Shown: positions 17,001-25,948, numbered from the stretch's first letter. The stretch: 64,000 nucleotides of DNA from Xanthomonas cissicola (GCF_008801575.1 NZ_VZPL01000024.1:1-64000); one strand, 5' to 3'. Notes: generated by a model from the sequence alone, not told the origin. Numbers and translations are program-made.

Positions 17001-17019
17001 TTGCACTAAATTGGTGCAA
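17001..17019 (+). promoter_or_regulatory. predicted NtrC-binding site overlapping the ntrB start
   Basis: TTGCAC-TAAATTG-GTGCAA is a perfect dyad with NtrC spacing, and its last base is the A of the proposed ntrB ATG (17019). Bound NtrC here would block a promoter or translation start rather than enhance, matching the autorepression of ntrBC known in enterics. No -24/-12 element accompanies it. Confidence 0.8.
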
Positions 17020-18074
17020 TGGTGACGTCCTCCTCCATGCCATCGCTGGACAGCCTGGGCACACCGGTCGCCTGGGCCGACCGCGAGGGCCGCGTGCTGG
17101 GCGTCAACCCGGCGTTTGCCCGCTGGCTCGGGGTCAGTGCACGGCGGTTGGTCGAACAGCCCCTGGCCGCGCTGGAAGTGCAGGGCGATGCGCTGGCGCG
17201 CTTCCTGCTCAACGACGAGCGCGACATATTGCGTCTGCACCGGCTGGCGCTGGGCCTGCCCAACGACGCGCCGCGCTTTGCCGAAGGCTGGCTGTCGCGG
17301 CTGGACGATGGCGGCTGGCTGCTGGAAACCCACCCGGTCGACGAATTCCCCGCGCTCGATCCCACCCACGCCCTGCCCAACGCCTTGAGCGCTGCGCTCA
17401 AAGGGTTGGCGCACGAACTGCGCAATCCGCTGGCCGGGCTGAAGGGCGCCGCGCAGCTGCTGGCACGCCGCGCGGCCGGGCGCGACGAAGACGAACGCGA
17501 GCTGATCGAGCTGATCGGCACCGAGATCGAGCGCCTCAATACCTTGCTCGAACGGCTGCTGTCGCCCACCCCGGCGCGCCCGCACGACCGCCTCAACATC
17601 CATGTGGTGCTCGAACGGGTGTTGCGCCTGGCCGAAGCCGAGGGCGGCTGGTCGGTGCAGGTGCAGCGCGACTACGACCCCAGCATTCCCGACATTCTGG
17701 GCGATGGCGACCGCCTGACCCAGGCGGTCTGGAACCTGGTGCGTAACGCCTTCCAGGCCGGCGCCACGCGCGTGACGCTGCGCACCCGCGTCGAGCATGG
17801 CCAGCGCATCCGCGACCGCGTGCATGCGATGTCGCTGCGGCTGGAAATCATCGACGACGGCGGCGGCGTGCCGGAAGAACTGGCCGAGCACCTGTTTCTG
17901 CCACTGGTCAGCGGCCGCGCCGAAGGCAGCGGGCTGGGCCTGGCGCTAGCCCAGCAGGTCTCGCGCGAACACCACGGCACGCTGACCTATCGCTCGCGTC
18001 CGGGCCATACCGTTTTCACCCTGCTGCTGCCCGAGCTGGCCGGCGATCACGACAAGGAGCATCTGCATGGCTGA
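17019..18074 (+). CDS. ntrB: nitrogen sensor histidine kinase NtrB (GlnL)
   Basis: 351 residues with an N-terminal PAS domain (GTPVAWADREGRVLGVNPAF), then the phospho-acceptor H-box LAHELRNPLAGLKGAAQLL with His132, an N-box region NLVRNAFQAGA, and G-boxes IIDDGGGVPEEL and GSGLGLALAQQ. It is cytosolic with no membrane segment, as expected for NtrB, which phosphorylates NtrC when nitrogen is short and is turned into a phosphatase by PII. The start lacks a clear Shine-Dalgarno and overlaps an NtrC box; an alternative ATG is at 17037. It overlaps ntrC by 8 bp. Confidence 0.96.
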   Translation: MVTSSSMPSLDSLGTPVAWADREGRVLGVNPAFARWLGVSARRLVEQPLAALEVQGDALARFLLNDERDILRLHRLALGLPNDAPRFAEGWLSRLDDGGWLLETHPVDEFPALDPTHALPNALSAALKGLAHELRNPLAGLKGAAQLLARRAAGRDEDERELIELIGTEIERLNTLLERLLSPTPARPHDRLNIHVVLERVLRLAEAEGGWSVQVQRDYDPSIPDILGDGDRLTQAVWNLVRNAFQAGATRVTLRTRVEHGQRIRDRVHAMSLRLEIIDDGGGVPEELAEHLFLPLVSGRAEGSGLGLALAQQVSREHHGTLTYRSRPGHTVFTLLLPELAGDHDKEHLHG

Positions 18075-19494
18075 GACCGCCGCCGTATCCCACATCTGGG
18101 TGGTCGACGACGACCGGTCGGTCCGTTTCGTGCTGTCCACCGCCTTGCGCGATGCCGGCTACGCTGTGGACGGCTTCGACAGCGCCGCTGCCGCGCTGCA
18201 GGCGCTCGGCATGCGGCCCACGCCGGATTTGCTGTTCACCGACGTGCGCATGCCCGGCGAAGACGGCCTGACCCTGCTCGACAAACTCAAATCCAAACAC
18301 CCGCAATTGCCGGTGATCGTGATGTCGGCCTATACCGACGTTGCCAGCACCGCCGGTGCCTTCCGCGGCGGCGCGCACGAGTTCCTGTCCAAGCCGTTCG
18401 ACCTGGACGACGCGGTGGCACTGGCTGCGCGCGCGCTGCCGGACGCCGATGCCGGCGTCGAAGAAATCGTCGTCACGCGGCTGGCCGAGGGCTCGGCCTC
18501 GTTGATCGGCGACACGCCCGCGATGCAGGCCTTGTTCCGCGCGATCGGACGCCTGGCGCAGGCGCCGCTGTCGGTGCTGATCAATGGCGAAACCGGTACC
18601 GGCAAGGAGTTGGTCGCGCGCGCGTTGCACAACGAATCCCCGCGCGCGCGCAAACCCTTCGTCGCGCTCAACACCGCCGCCATCCCGGCCGAATTACTGG
18701 AAAGCGAGTTGTTCGGCCACGAAACCGGCGCGTTCACCGGGGCGACCAAACGGCATATCGGCCGCTTCGAACAGGCCGATGGCGGCACGCTGTTTCTGGA
18801 CGAAATCGGCGACATGCCGTTGCCGCTGCAGACCCGCCTGCTGCGCGTGTTGGCAGAGAACGAATTCTTCCGCGTTGGTGGGCGCGAATTGATCCGCGTC
18901 GATGTGCGCGTGATCGCCGCCACCCACCAGGACCTGGAGGCGCTGGTCGAACAAGGCCGCTTCCGCGCCGATCTGCTGCACCGCCTGGATGTGGTGCGCC
19001 TGCAATTGCCGCCGCTGCGCGAACGGCGCGGCGACATCGCGCAACTGGCCGAAAATTTCCTGGCCATGGCCGGGCGCAAACTCGACATGCTGCCCAAGCG
19101 GCTGTCGTCGGCCGCGCTGGAAGACCTGCGCCAGTACGACTGGCCCGGCAACGTGCGCGAACTGGAAAACGTGTGCTGGCGCCTGGCGGCGCTGGCGACC
19201 TCGGACATCATCGACGTGGTCGACGTGGACGCCGCACTGGCGCGCGGCGGCCGTCGTCACCGCAGCGGTCGCAGCGATGGGCAGTGGGACGACATGCTTT
19301 CCAGCTGGGCCGCGCAACGCCTGAGCGAAGGTGCCCAGGGCCTGCACGCCGAAGCGCGCGAGCGCCTGGACAGGACCTTGCTCGAAGCGGCCTTGCAACT
19401 CACCCAGGGCCGCCGCGCCGAAGCTGCCGCCCGCCTGGGCCTGGGCCGCAACACGGTCACCCGCAAACTCGGCCCGGGGCGCAAACGTCGCTGA
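18067..19494 (+). CDS. ntrC: nitrogen response regulator NtrC (GlnG)
   Basis: 475 residues. The receiver domain has the acceptor Asp59 in LLFTDVRMPGEDG and a KPFDLDD block; the AAA+ sigma54-activator domain has GETGTGKE, the sigma54-contact loop GAFTGA and LFLDEIGDMPLPLQTRLLRVL; a C-terminal Fis-type helix-turn-helix follows (RRAEAAARLGLGRNTVTRKL). Phosphorylated NtrC would bind the boxes at 13091-13140 to open the glnA promoter. It partners with NtrB (overlapping gene). A palindromic hairpin follows. Confidence 0.96.
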   Translation: MAETAAVSHIWVVDDDRSVRFVLSTALRDAGYAVDGFDSAAAALQALGMRPTPDLLFTDVRMPGEDGLTLLDKLKSKHPQLPVIVMSAYTDVASTAGAFRGGAHEFLSKPFDLDDAVALAARALPDADAGVEEIVVTRLAEGSASLIGDTPAMQALFRAIGRLAQAPLSVLINGETGTGKELVARALHNESPRARKPFVALNTAAIPAELLESELFGHETGAFTGATKRHIGRFEQADGGTLFLDEIGDMPLPLQTRLLRVLAENEFFRVGGRELIRVDVRVIAATHQDLEALVEQGRFRADLLHRLDVVRLQLPPLRERRGDIAQLAENFLAMAGRKLDMLPKRLSSAALEDLRQYDWPGNVRELENVCWRLAALATSDIIDVVDVDAALARGGRRHRSGRSDGQWDDMLSSWAAQRLSEGAQGLHAEARERLDRTLLEAALQLTQGRRAEAAARLGLGRNTVTRKLGPGRKRR

Positions 19495-19507
19495 TTTGGG
19501 TCTAACG

Positions 19508-19529
19508 CCCCTCTCCCATGAGAGAGGGG
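19508..19529 (+). terminator. hairpin after ntrC
   Basis: CCCCTCTC (19508-19515) and GAGAGGGG (19522-19529) form an 8-bp stem with a six-base loop 13 bp past the ntrC stop. There is no U-run. The CCCTCTCCC-type stem resembles the interspersed hairpin also seen at 55303-55328, so it may be a repeat element serving as a terminator. Confidence 0.5.
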
Positions 19530-19752
19530 TGAGGGTGCCTGTGCCGATGCAGGCGCGACTGCATGCGCACCGATCCAACGTGGCCTTGATCGAGCCGAGG
19601 CTGCCCGACATTGCCCGCGGCAAGCGTCGATGCGTGGCACGCCGCCGCATCCGGTGTCTGTCGATAACGCCACCCCAGCCCTGCCGTGCCGACGCCGTCG
19701 TCCAGGCAGTTCGCACCGTGCCTGGCGCCGCGCACACCATCTGGCAATCCGA

Positions 19753-19843
19753 CCCAGCACACCAACCCAGCACACCAACCCAGCACACCAACCCAGCACA
19801 CCAACCCAGCACACCAACCCAGCACACCAACCCAGCACACCAA
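19753..19843. repeat. 13-bp minisatellite, seven perfect copies
   Basis: CCCAGCACACCAA is repeated seven times without a mismatch (91 bp). It lies in the 441-bp gap between ntrC and the first sodC, ending about 92 bp before the sodC ATG. Apart from the hairpin at 19508-19529 the rest of the gap shows no gene. The perfect identity of copies points to recent slippage and likely strain-to-strain variation. The unit length is not a multiple of three. Confidence 0.97.
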
Positions 19844-19935
19844 CCCCGTAAACTCCTGCGCTGCCAGCGGGTGCATTTCATGACACGTGAACATGCGCCC
19901 GCATAGGTTTCCAGCCTGATCAGGAGAACTGCTCG

Positions 19936-20538
19936 ATGCGTTACCGGTCGCCCACGATCGTTGCCCTCACCGCGCTGGCGCTGGCCGCCTGCAGCAGCAC
20001 GCCGCCGCCGCCCAAGGCGCCTCCGCCGCCAGCGGCGCGGGTGGTGCCTGCGCGCCCGGTGCAGCAAGCCGAGGCTGCGCTGGCATCTGCCTCGGGCAGC
20101 CTGGTCAGCGGTCGGGTGGTGCTGGTGCCGGCGCTGCAGGGTATCCGCCTCACTGGCACCATCGGCGGCTTGCGGCCGGGCGGTGTGTCCGGATTCCATG
20201 TGCACGAACGCGGCGATTGCAGCGCGGCCGATGCCAGCAGCGCCGGCGCGCATTTCAACCCGGGTGGTGCGCCGCACGGGCGTGCCGGCGGCGGCGCGCA
20301 TCATCTGGGCGATATGGACAATCTGCGTGCAGACGCCGAAGGCGTGGTGCATCTGGACATGATCCTGTCCGGCATCAGTCTGGGCGACAGTGCTCCGACG
20401 GATGTGATCGGCAAATCGCTGATCGTGCATGCCGACCCCGACGACTATCGCAGCCAGCCCAGCGGCAATGCCGGTGCGCGCCTGGCCTGCGGCGTCATTC
20501 GCGTCACTCAATGGGGCACGCCCCCTTCGCAGCCCTGA
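19936..20538 (+). CDS. sodC: Cu/Zn superoxide dismutase, lipoprotein form
   Basis: 200 residues: a lipoprotein signal (LTALALAACSS), a Pro-rich linker (TPPPPKAPPPPAAR), then a SodC domain. Metal ligands are all visible: FHVHERGDC (two Cu His), HFNPGGAPHG (bridging His and Zn His), GAHHLGDM (Zn His/Asp) and IVHADPDDY (fourth Cu His); cysteines of GDCS and LACGVIR can form the conserved disulfide. It should dismutate superoxide in the envelope. A second sodC follows after 48 bp, and a 13-bp repeat array lies upstream. Confidence 0.93.
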   Translation: MRYRSPTIVALTALALAACSSTPPPPKAPPPPAARVVPARPVQQAEAALASASGSLVSGRVVLVPALQGIRLTGTIGGLRPGGVSGFHVHERGDCSAADASSAGAHFNPGGAPHGRAGGGAHHLGDMDNLRADAEGVVHLDMILSGISLGDSAPTDVIGKSLIVHADPDDYRSQPSGNAGARLACGVIRVTQWGTPPSQP

Positions 20539-20586
20539 GTCGGGGCATCAACGGCTGCAGTTGCGGCCTTTCTTCAGGAGTTCTCC

Positions 20587-21234
20587 ATGCGTATTGTTCC
20601 GACCACCTTGTTTCTGGCCACCGCCCTGGTGCTGACCGCGTGCAAGCGCGACGAACCGGCGCCGGCCGAGCCGGCACCTGCACCGCAGGCCAGCACGCCG
20701 GCCGAAGCGGCGCATGGTGGCGAACACGCCGCTTCCATGGTCACCGAAGCGGCAGCCACCACCACCGCAACCGCCGAGCTAAAGCCGACCAAGGGTAATG
20801 ACGTCAAAGGCACGGTGACGTTCAAGACCGTGGACGGTGCGCTGCGTGTCACCGGCCAGCTCAGCGGCCTCAAGCCCAATACCGAGCACGGCTTCCACAT
20901 CCACGAAAAGGGCGATTGCAGCGCACCGGACGGCAGCAGCGCCGGCGGTCACTTCAACCCGTCCCAGTCCGATCACGGCAACATCAGCGCCGACCCGCAT
21001 CACGGTGGCGACATGCCCAACATCACCGCCGACGCGCAGGGTAACGCCAGCATCGACGGCCCGGTCTCCAGCAACGTCAACCTCGGCAAGGCCGACAAGT
21101 TCGATATCGCCGGCCACGCGGTGATCGTGCATGCCGACGCAGACGACTACAAAACCCAGCCCACCGGCAACGCGGGCGGCCGCCTGGCCTGCGGTGTGAT
21201 CACCACCGACAACGCGCAGGCGCCGGCCAAGTAA
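20587..21234 (+). CDS. sodC: second Cu/Zn superoxide dismutase
   Basis: 215 residues: a hydrophobic start with a cysteine (FLATALVLTACKRDE, a lipoprotein signal), an Ala/Thr/Glu-rich linker to about residue 65, then a complete SodC domain with FHIHEKGDC, HFNPSQSDHG, DPHHGGDMPN and IVHADADDY. CAGGAG upstream of ATG 20587 is a good ribosome site. It is clearly paralogous to the preceding gene but differs in linker and in the loop around the zinc ligands, so the pair is an old duplication rather than a recent copy. Together they probably form one envelope oxidative-defence unit. Confidence 0.94.
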   Translation: MRIVPTTLFLATALVLTACKRDEPAPAEPAPAPQASTPAEAAHGGEHAASMVTEAAATTTATAELKPTKGNDVKGTVTFKTVDGALRVTGQLSGLKPNTEHGFHIHEKGDCSAPDGSSAGGHFNPSQSDHGNISADPHHGGDMPNITADAQGNASIDGPVSSNVNLGKADKFDIAGHAVIVHADADDYKTQPTGNAGGRLACGVITTDNAQAPAK

Positions 21235-21765
21235 GTGCTCTGCGACCGTTGTCGATGCACGGCAACGGTTGAATAACGACGAACGCTGTGGTCGATGTCG
21301 GCCGACGTGCCGATGGATGTGCAGGCAGCGCGGGAGCGCACACACCAACGCCGTGGCGATATCGTCGCGGCGGTGGCGTTTGATTAGGCGCGTGGTGCAG
21401 CGTCGAAGCTTCGGTCCGACCGCGCTATGGCGCGCGTGCGGATGCATGCGCCTGGATGCGGCGGCTTGCCGATGCAGTAAGCGCAACCCGTGCGCATCCA
21501 GCGCAGCGATTGTTGAACGATCGCCGCGAACGCCGCCTTCCACTGCCCCTGGCGATCACCCGGCACTCGCTCGCGGGCGGTCATTGTGCTTCCCCAGACG
21601 CAGTTATCTGTTGTCCAAGGCCGGTCGGGCCAGAGCCAGGCGAACAAGCGGACGGTTCGCCTGGAGGCAGTGCATGGCTTCAAGGAGATCGAACCGGTGG
21701 CTTCCAGCCGGCCAATCGCGCGTTGTTGATCGATCACTGCATGCGGCTCACCCGGCAGCGATCAC
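21235..21765. other. 531-bp gap without a supported gene
   Basis: A possible hairpin ACCGTTG (21245-21251) / CAACGGT (21263-21269) follows the sodC stop and may end that transcript. The open frames on both strands in the rest of the gap have no family signature, no ribosome site and no membrane or signal segment that I can recognise. The base composition looks less biased at third positions than in flanking genes, suggesting non-coding or decayed DNA. Confidence 0.5.
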
Positions 21766-22203
21766 TCAATAATTCGCCCACAAGCCCGGTGTTGCCAATT
21801 CCAGCAGATGCGCATCGGGATCGCGGAAGTAAATGCTTTGCCCGCCGCCCGGCCATTGCGTGCGGCCTTCGATGGCGACCCCGCAGGCATGCAGGTGATT
21901 TTCCCAGCTGGGCAGGGCATCGTTTGCGATGGCCAGTGCGAAATGCTGGCGCCCGTTGCCGTCATGCGGCGGAATCGTGCCGCCCGGCAGCGTAACCGTC
22001 GCCGAGGTGCTGCCTTGCAGGAACAGCAGCAGGACCTGCGCAGGCGCGATGGCGTAGGCGGCCATGCGCGTATCGCGATGCATCGGTTGCAGCCCCAGCA
22101 CGCGGGCGTAGAAGGCGCATGCCCGATCCAGGTCCGCAACATACACGCCGGTTTCCAGCACGCCCTGCAGCGCTGGGGGCAAGGCCGCCGGCGTCTGGCT
22201 CAC
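21766..22203 (-). CDS. VOC-family (glyoxalase/bleomycin-resistance fold) protein
   Basis: 145 residues: LETGVYVADLDRACAFYARVLGLQPMHRD at the N terminus, QHFALAIAND in the middle and SIYFRDPDAHLLELATPG at the C terminus, giving the paired betaalphabetabetabeta modules and the His and Glu metal ligands expected of the vicinal-oxygen-chelate superfamily. The substrate is not inferable; such proteins range from glyoxalases to antibiotic-binding proteins. The start overlaps the upstream gene's stop by 4 bp, so the two are translated together. Confidence 0.85.
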   Translation of the reverse strand: MSQTPAALPPALQGVLETGVYVADLDRACAFYARVLGLQPMHRDTRMAAYAIAPAQVLLLFLQGSTSATVTLPGGTIPPHDGNGRQHFALAIANDALPSWENHLHACGVAIEGRTQWPGGGQSIYFRDPDAHLLELATPGLWANY

Positions 22204-23102
22204 GCCGCCAGCGCCTGCCGCGGATCCTGGCCCGGCTCAATATGCACGTACAGCACCGGCAGCCCATGCGCTTCCAGCACGGCGGCCATCTGCCGCTGGC
22301 GTGCCAGATAGTGCTCGTACACCCCGCGCAGGCGTTCGCAGTCTTCGCGGTCGTGCGCGTAGTAATCGCACCAGCCTGCCGGGTCGAACAAGGCGATGCG
22401 CACTTCGCCGTCGATGTAGCGCAACACCGGTTCGGGGGGCTGCTCCAGCCACTCTTCGGTATACGGTGCCAGCAGTGCGGCTTCGATGAGGGGCCACAGC
22501 GGCGCCAGGCCCTGATTGTCATACTGCATCGACATCATCGCCGCCAGATCGTTGGCGGTGAGATATCGCGCATGCTCGATGCGGGCGCCGAAGCTTTCCT
22601 GCGCCAGCAAGGCGGTGTCGGCCTGCGCCATGCCCTGAGCAAGCAAGATTTCTTCCATTGCATCGGCCACGGTGGCAACCGTCTGCGGGTCGCCGGACAG
22701 CAGGAACGGCAGCACGCGCAACCCACCGCCGACCAGTTGCGCATCGGCCTGGAACGGCAGCGGAATCTCGCCTTGCGCGTCGGCACCGAAGGCCAGCACC
22801 CGCGGGCCCTGGTCGCGCCCGGGTGCACGCGCCTGCAGCTCTTCCAGGCGCCGATGCAGCGGCCAGCCGGGCCGCAACACTTCCGACGGATCGAAATGCG
22901 CCAATGCCACGCTCAGTTCCAGATCGCGGACTTCCGGGATCCACTGCGCCAGGTCGCGGCCGATGCGTTCGGCCAGCATGCCGGCCTGCGCCGGCGCCAA
23001 GGCCCCGCGCTCGGGGGCGCTTCCGCCGGTCAATTCCAGCGCCAGCACACCCATGGCGGTTACGCCGTGTTCGGTCTTGCTCATGATTCGCGGTTGGCCC
23101 AT
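22200..23102 (-). CDS. conserved protein of unknown function
   Basis: About 300 residues from ATG 23102 (an inner ATG at 23084 is an alternative). It is acidic, rich in Ala/Leu, with a hydrophobic patch around LRVLPFLLSGDP but no signal peptide or membrane span. I recognise no catalytic motif. The C-terminal third has several Tyr/Trp/Glu residues (EWLEQPPEPVLRYIDGEVRIALFD). Its frame is fully open, and the 4-bp overlap with the VOC gene supports it as real. It is transcribed divergently from the thiolase gene 70 bp away. Confidence 0.75.
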   Translation of the reverse strand: MGQPRIMSKTEHGVTAMGVLALELTGGSAPERGALAPAQAGMLAERIGRDLAQWIPEVRDLELSVALAHFDPSEVLRPGWPLHRRLEELQARAPGRDQGPRVLAFGADAQGEIPLPFQADAQLVGGGLRVLPFLLSGDPQTVATVADAMEEILLAQGMAQADTALLAQESFGARIEHARYLTANDLAAMMSMQYDNQGLAPLWPLIEAALLAPYTEEWLEQPPEPVLRYIDGEVRIALFDPAGWCDYYAHDREDCERLRGVYEHYLARQRQMAAVLEAHGLPVLYVHIEPGQDPRQALAA

Positions 23103-23172
23103 CACGGGGTCGAAGCTACACTGCGGCCATTATGCCTGCCGGCCCTGTGCAGGCCATGTCCCCGAGTCCCCC

Positions 23173-24468
23173 ATGCCAGGTCAACCGATGCCCGCAGCCC
23201 GTCCCGTCGCCATTCTGGGCGGCGTTCGTATCCCGTTCTGTCGTCAGAACACCGCGTACGCGGACGTGGGCAACCTGGGCATGTCGGTGCGCACGCTGGG
23301 CGCGTTGGTCGAGCGCTTCGGGTTGCATGGGCAGCAATTGGGCGAAGTGGCGATGGGCGCGGTGATCAAGCACTCCGCGGACTGGAACCTGGCGCGCGAG
23401 GCGGCGCTGTCGTCGGGTCTGTCGCCGCTGACGCCGGCCATCACCCTGCAGCGCGCCTGCGGCACCAGCCTGGATTCGGTCATCACCATCGCCAACAAGA
23501 TCGCGCTGGGGCAGATCGACTCGGGCATCGGCGGCGGCTCCGACACCACCTCCGAAGTGCCGATCGTGTACGGCAAGAAGTTGCGCGCACGGCTGCTGGC
23601 CGCCAACCGCGCCAAGGCCACCGGCGACAAGCTCAGGGCGCTGCTGCGCGGCTTCAAGCTGGCCGAGCTCAAGCCCGAATTCCCCGGCGTGGCCGAGCCG
23701 CGCACCGGCAAGAGCATGGGCGACCATTGCGAGGACATGGCCAATGAATGGAACATCTCGCGCGATTCGCAGGACGAATGGGCGGTGGCCTCGCACCACA
23801 AGCTGGCCGCTGCCTATGAGCGCGGTTTCTTCGACGCGCTGATCGCGCCGTTCCGCGGCGTCTCGCGCGACAACATCCTGCGCGCCGACACCTCGCTGGA
23901 AAAACTCGCGACCTTGCGCCCGGCCTTCGACAAGACCTCCGGCCGTGGCACGTTGACCGCGGCCAATTCCACCCCGCTCACCGATGGCGCCGCCGCGGTG
24001 CTGCTCTCCAGCGAAGCCTGGGCGTTGGCGCATGGCCACACGCCGATGGCCTACCTGCGCGATGCACAGGTGGCGGCAGTCGACTTCGTGCATGGCGAAG
24101 GCCTGCTGATGGCGCCCACCATTGCGGTGCCGCAGATGCTGGCGCGCCAGGGCCTGACCCTGCAGGACTTCGATATCTACGAAATCCACGAGGCCTTCGC
24201 CGCGCAGGTGCTGTGCACGCTGCGCGCGTGGGAGAGCGAGGACTACTGCCGCAACCGGCTGGGCCTGGACGCGCCGCTGGGTCGCATCGACCCGGACAAG
24301 ATCAATCCGCTGGGCTCGTCGCTGGCCACCGGCCATCCATTCGCCGCCACTGGCGCACGCGTGGTGGCCACCGCTGCCAAGCAGTTGGAAGAGCGTGGCG
24401 GCGGCCGCGCGTTGATTTCGATCTGCACCGCCGGCGGCATGGGCGTGGTGGCCATCGTCGAGCGCTGA
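23173..24468 (+). CDS. thiolase (acetyl-CoA acyltransferase, FadI-like)
   Basis: About 431 residues. Thiolase signatures are complete: the nucleophilic cysteine in LQRACGTSLDS (about residue 97), NGSTPLTDGAAA-like NSTPLTDGAAAVLL, the EIHEAFAAQ block, GHPFAATGAR (catalytic His) and the second cysteine in CTAGGMGVV. The long form of about 430 residues matches FadI/YfcY-type beta-oxidation thiolases rather than the 390-residue biosynthetic AtoB type. Start ATG 23173 gives the usual PVAILGGVRIPFCRQ N terminus. No FadJ partner is adjacent, so its pathway (beta-oxidation) is inferred from family. Confidence 0.9.
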   Translation: MPGQPMPAARPVAILGGVRIPFCRQNTAYADVGNLGMSVRTLGALVERFGLHGQQLGEVAMGAVIKHSADWNLAREAALSSGLSPLTPAITLQRACGTSLDSVITIANKIALGQIDSGIGGGSDTTSEVPIVYGKKLRARLLAANRAKATGDKLRALLRGFKLAELKPEFPGVAEPRTGKSMGDHCEDMANEWNISRDSQDEWAVASHHKLAAAYERGFFDALIAPFRGVSRDNILRADTSLEKLATLRPAFDKTSGRGTLTAANSTPLTDGAAAVLLSSEAWALAHGHTPMAYLRDAQVAAVDFVHGEGLLMAPTIAVPQMLARQGLTLQDFDIYEIHEAFAAQVLCTLRAWESEDYCRNRLGLDAPLGRIDPDKINPLGSSLATGHPFAATGARVVATAAKQLEERGGGRALISICTAGGMGVVAIVER

Positions 24469-24645
24469 TGCCGCTGCGCGGTATGGGATTGGGCATGGGT
24501 GATCCGGGATTCGCAGGCGCAGTCGCCGCCTTTGTGAATCCTCTCCTTCATTCCATCGCTGCGCGTGGCAACAACGCAACGTCAACTTCTTCGATGGAGT
24601 AGATGCCCACTTGGCGAGCATTCGCCTTGTTCTTGGGGGTGCAAT

Positions 24646-24674
24646 GCGGCGGTACGCACATCGCATACCGCCGC
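24646..24674. terminator. hairpin between converging thiolase and hemY genes
   Basis: GCGGCGGTA (24646-24654) and TACCGCCGC (24666-24674) form a perfect 9-bp stem with an 11-base loop, just past the hemY stop and 178 bp past the thiolase stop. No U-run on either side; a bidirectional structural terminator is plausible. Confidence 0.45.
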
Positions 24675-24682
24675 TGTCTCCA

Positions 24683-25948
24683 CTACAGGATGCGATCGTC
24701 CGCTGCGTGCGGATCGATTGGCGCGGGGTCGTACGTGGTGATGACCGGCTCGCGCAACGACTGCTGTGGCATGACGTCCTGCACCGGTTCGCCACGTGCG
24801 GCGCGCAAGGCATTGGCATAGCAATGCTGTGCCGACAGCAGGTCGCCGGAGGCGGCAAAACCGTGTCCCAATTCTTCCCAGGCCTCGCTGCCGGCGCCGC
24901 TTGCGATGGCGCGATGCAGGAATTCCTCGGCCTGCGACCACTGCTGCTGGTGACGCGCGAGCCGCGCCAGTGTCAGCAACAGCCCTGGGCTGTCGGGATA
25001 TTGGGTCAGCCAGCGCTGCGCGCTGGCGCGGCGCGAATCGTATTTTTCCAGCGGCAGCACGCCGTACAGGCGCACAAGCGATTCGTCCCATTGCGCGTCC
25101 AGCGCCTGCTCCAGGCTGTGCACGGCGGCATCGTCCCAATGCAGCACGGCCGCACGTTGCGCGTAGGCGCCCACCACTGCCGGCGTGGTGCGTAATGCTT
25201 TGGGCAATGCTTCCCAGCGCTCGGCCAGTGCATTGGCGTCGCTGGCCTGCAACAGGGTCTGCTCGGCCAGCGTCGCTTCCAGCGTGCTGTAAGCATCGGG
25301 CGCCAAGACCGCCTGCTGACGCAGCGCACCGAGCTGGCCATAGGCTTCGTCGGCGCGACCGATCTGCGCCAGGGCATGGGTGCGCAAGAGCAGGCCGCGT
25401 GCCGGCAACGGCTGCGCGTTGGCGCTATCCAGTGCATTGATTGCGTCGACCGGGCGCTGGCGCGCCAGGTGCCGCTCGCCCTGCAACAGCGCATATCCTG
25501 TCGGGTCGCGCTCGGCCAGTTGCTTTGCAAGTGCCGTGGCCGCCGCATCGTCGCCGCGCGCATCGGCCACGCGCACTGCGCTGGCCAGGGCAATGCCGCT
25601 CACCTCGTCGTCTTCGCTGGCACTGACCAGCAGCCGCTCGGCGCGTTGCCATTGGCCATGATCGGCAGCGCGCAGACCTTCGATCAAACGCGCACGGCCC
25701 TTGTTGCGGCGGTACTTGCCCCACACGCGGAACGGCAGGCTGATCAACGTCCATAGCAACCACAGCACCAGCAAGGCGATCAGCAGGATCAGCAGCGCCT
25801 GCGGCATGGCGGCGTGATAGTCGTTACCTCCCACACTGACAACGACGTTGCCAAGGTCGTAACTGTTCTGGTGCGATAGCCACTGTGCGCCGAGCACGCC
25901 CAGCGCCACGGCAACCAGCAGAATCAAGACGGTACGCAACACTTTCAT
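24683..25948 (-). CDS. hemY: HemY protein (heme-biosynthesis-associated TPR membrane protein)
   Basis: 421 residues with two N-terminal membrane helices (VLILLVAVALGVLGAQWL and ALLILLIALLVLWLLWTLI), then TPR-like helices (GLLLTLARLARHQQQWSQAEEFLHRAIASG). This matches the gamma-proteobacterial HemY encoded after hemX, an inner-membrane protein of unclear biochemical role; it is not the Bacillus protoporphyrinogen oxidase of the same name. Its ATG overlaps the hemX stop by 4 bp. Confidence 0.9.
   Translation of the reverse strand: MKVLRTVLILLVAVALGVLGAQWLSHQNSYDLGNVVVSVGGNDYHAAMPQALLILLIALLVLWLLWTLISLPFRVWGKYRRNKGRARLIEGLRAADHGQWQRAERLLVSASEDDEVSGIALASAVRVADARGDDAAATALAKQLAERDPTGYALLQGERHLARQRPVDAINALDSANAQPLPARGLLLRTHALAQIGRADEAYGQLGALRQQAVLAPDAYSTLEATLAEQTLLQASDANALAERWEALPKALRTTPAVVGAYAQRAAVLHWDDAAVHSLEQALDAQWDESLVRLYGVLPLEKYDSRRASAQRWLTQYPDSPGLLLTLARLARHQQQWSQAEEFLHRAIASGAGSEAWEELGHGFAASGDLLSAQHCYANALRAARGEPVQDVMPQQSLREPVITTYDPAPIDPHAADDRIL

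Noticed and set aside
19257-19838. Minus-strand open frame across the 13-bp repeats reading Leu/Gly/Trp/Cys/Ala-rich peptides
   Set aside because: The frame exists only because the repeat lacks stops; there is no start signal, family or conserved composition.
19753-19843. CRISPR array
   Set aside because: Copies are contiguous 13-mers with no spacers and no cas genes nearby.
21235-21765. Several open frames of 110-180 codons on both strands after sodC
   Set aside because: No ribosome site, family signature or consistent codon bias; reported only as an unexplained gap.
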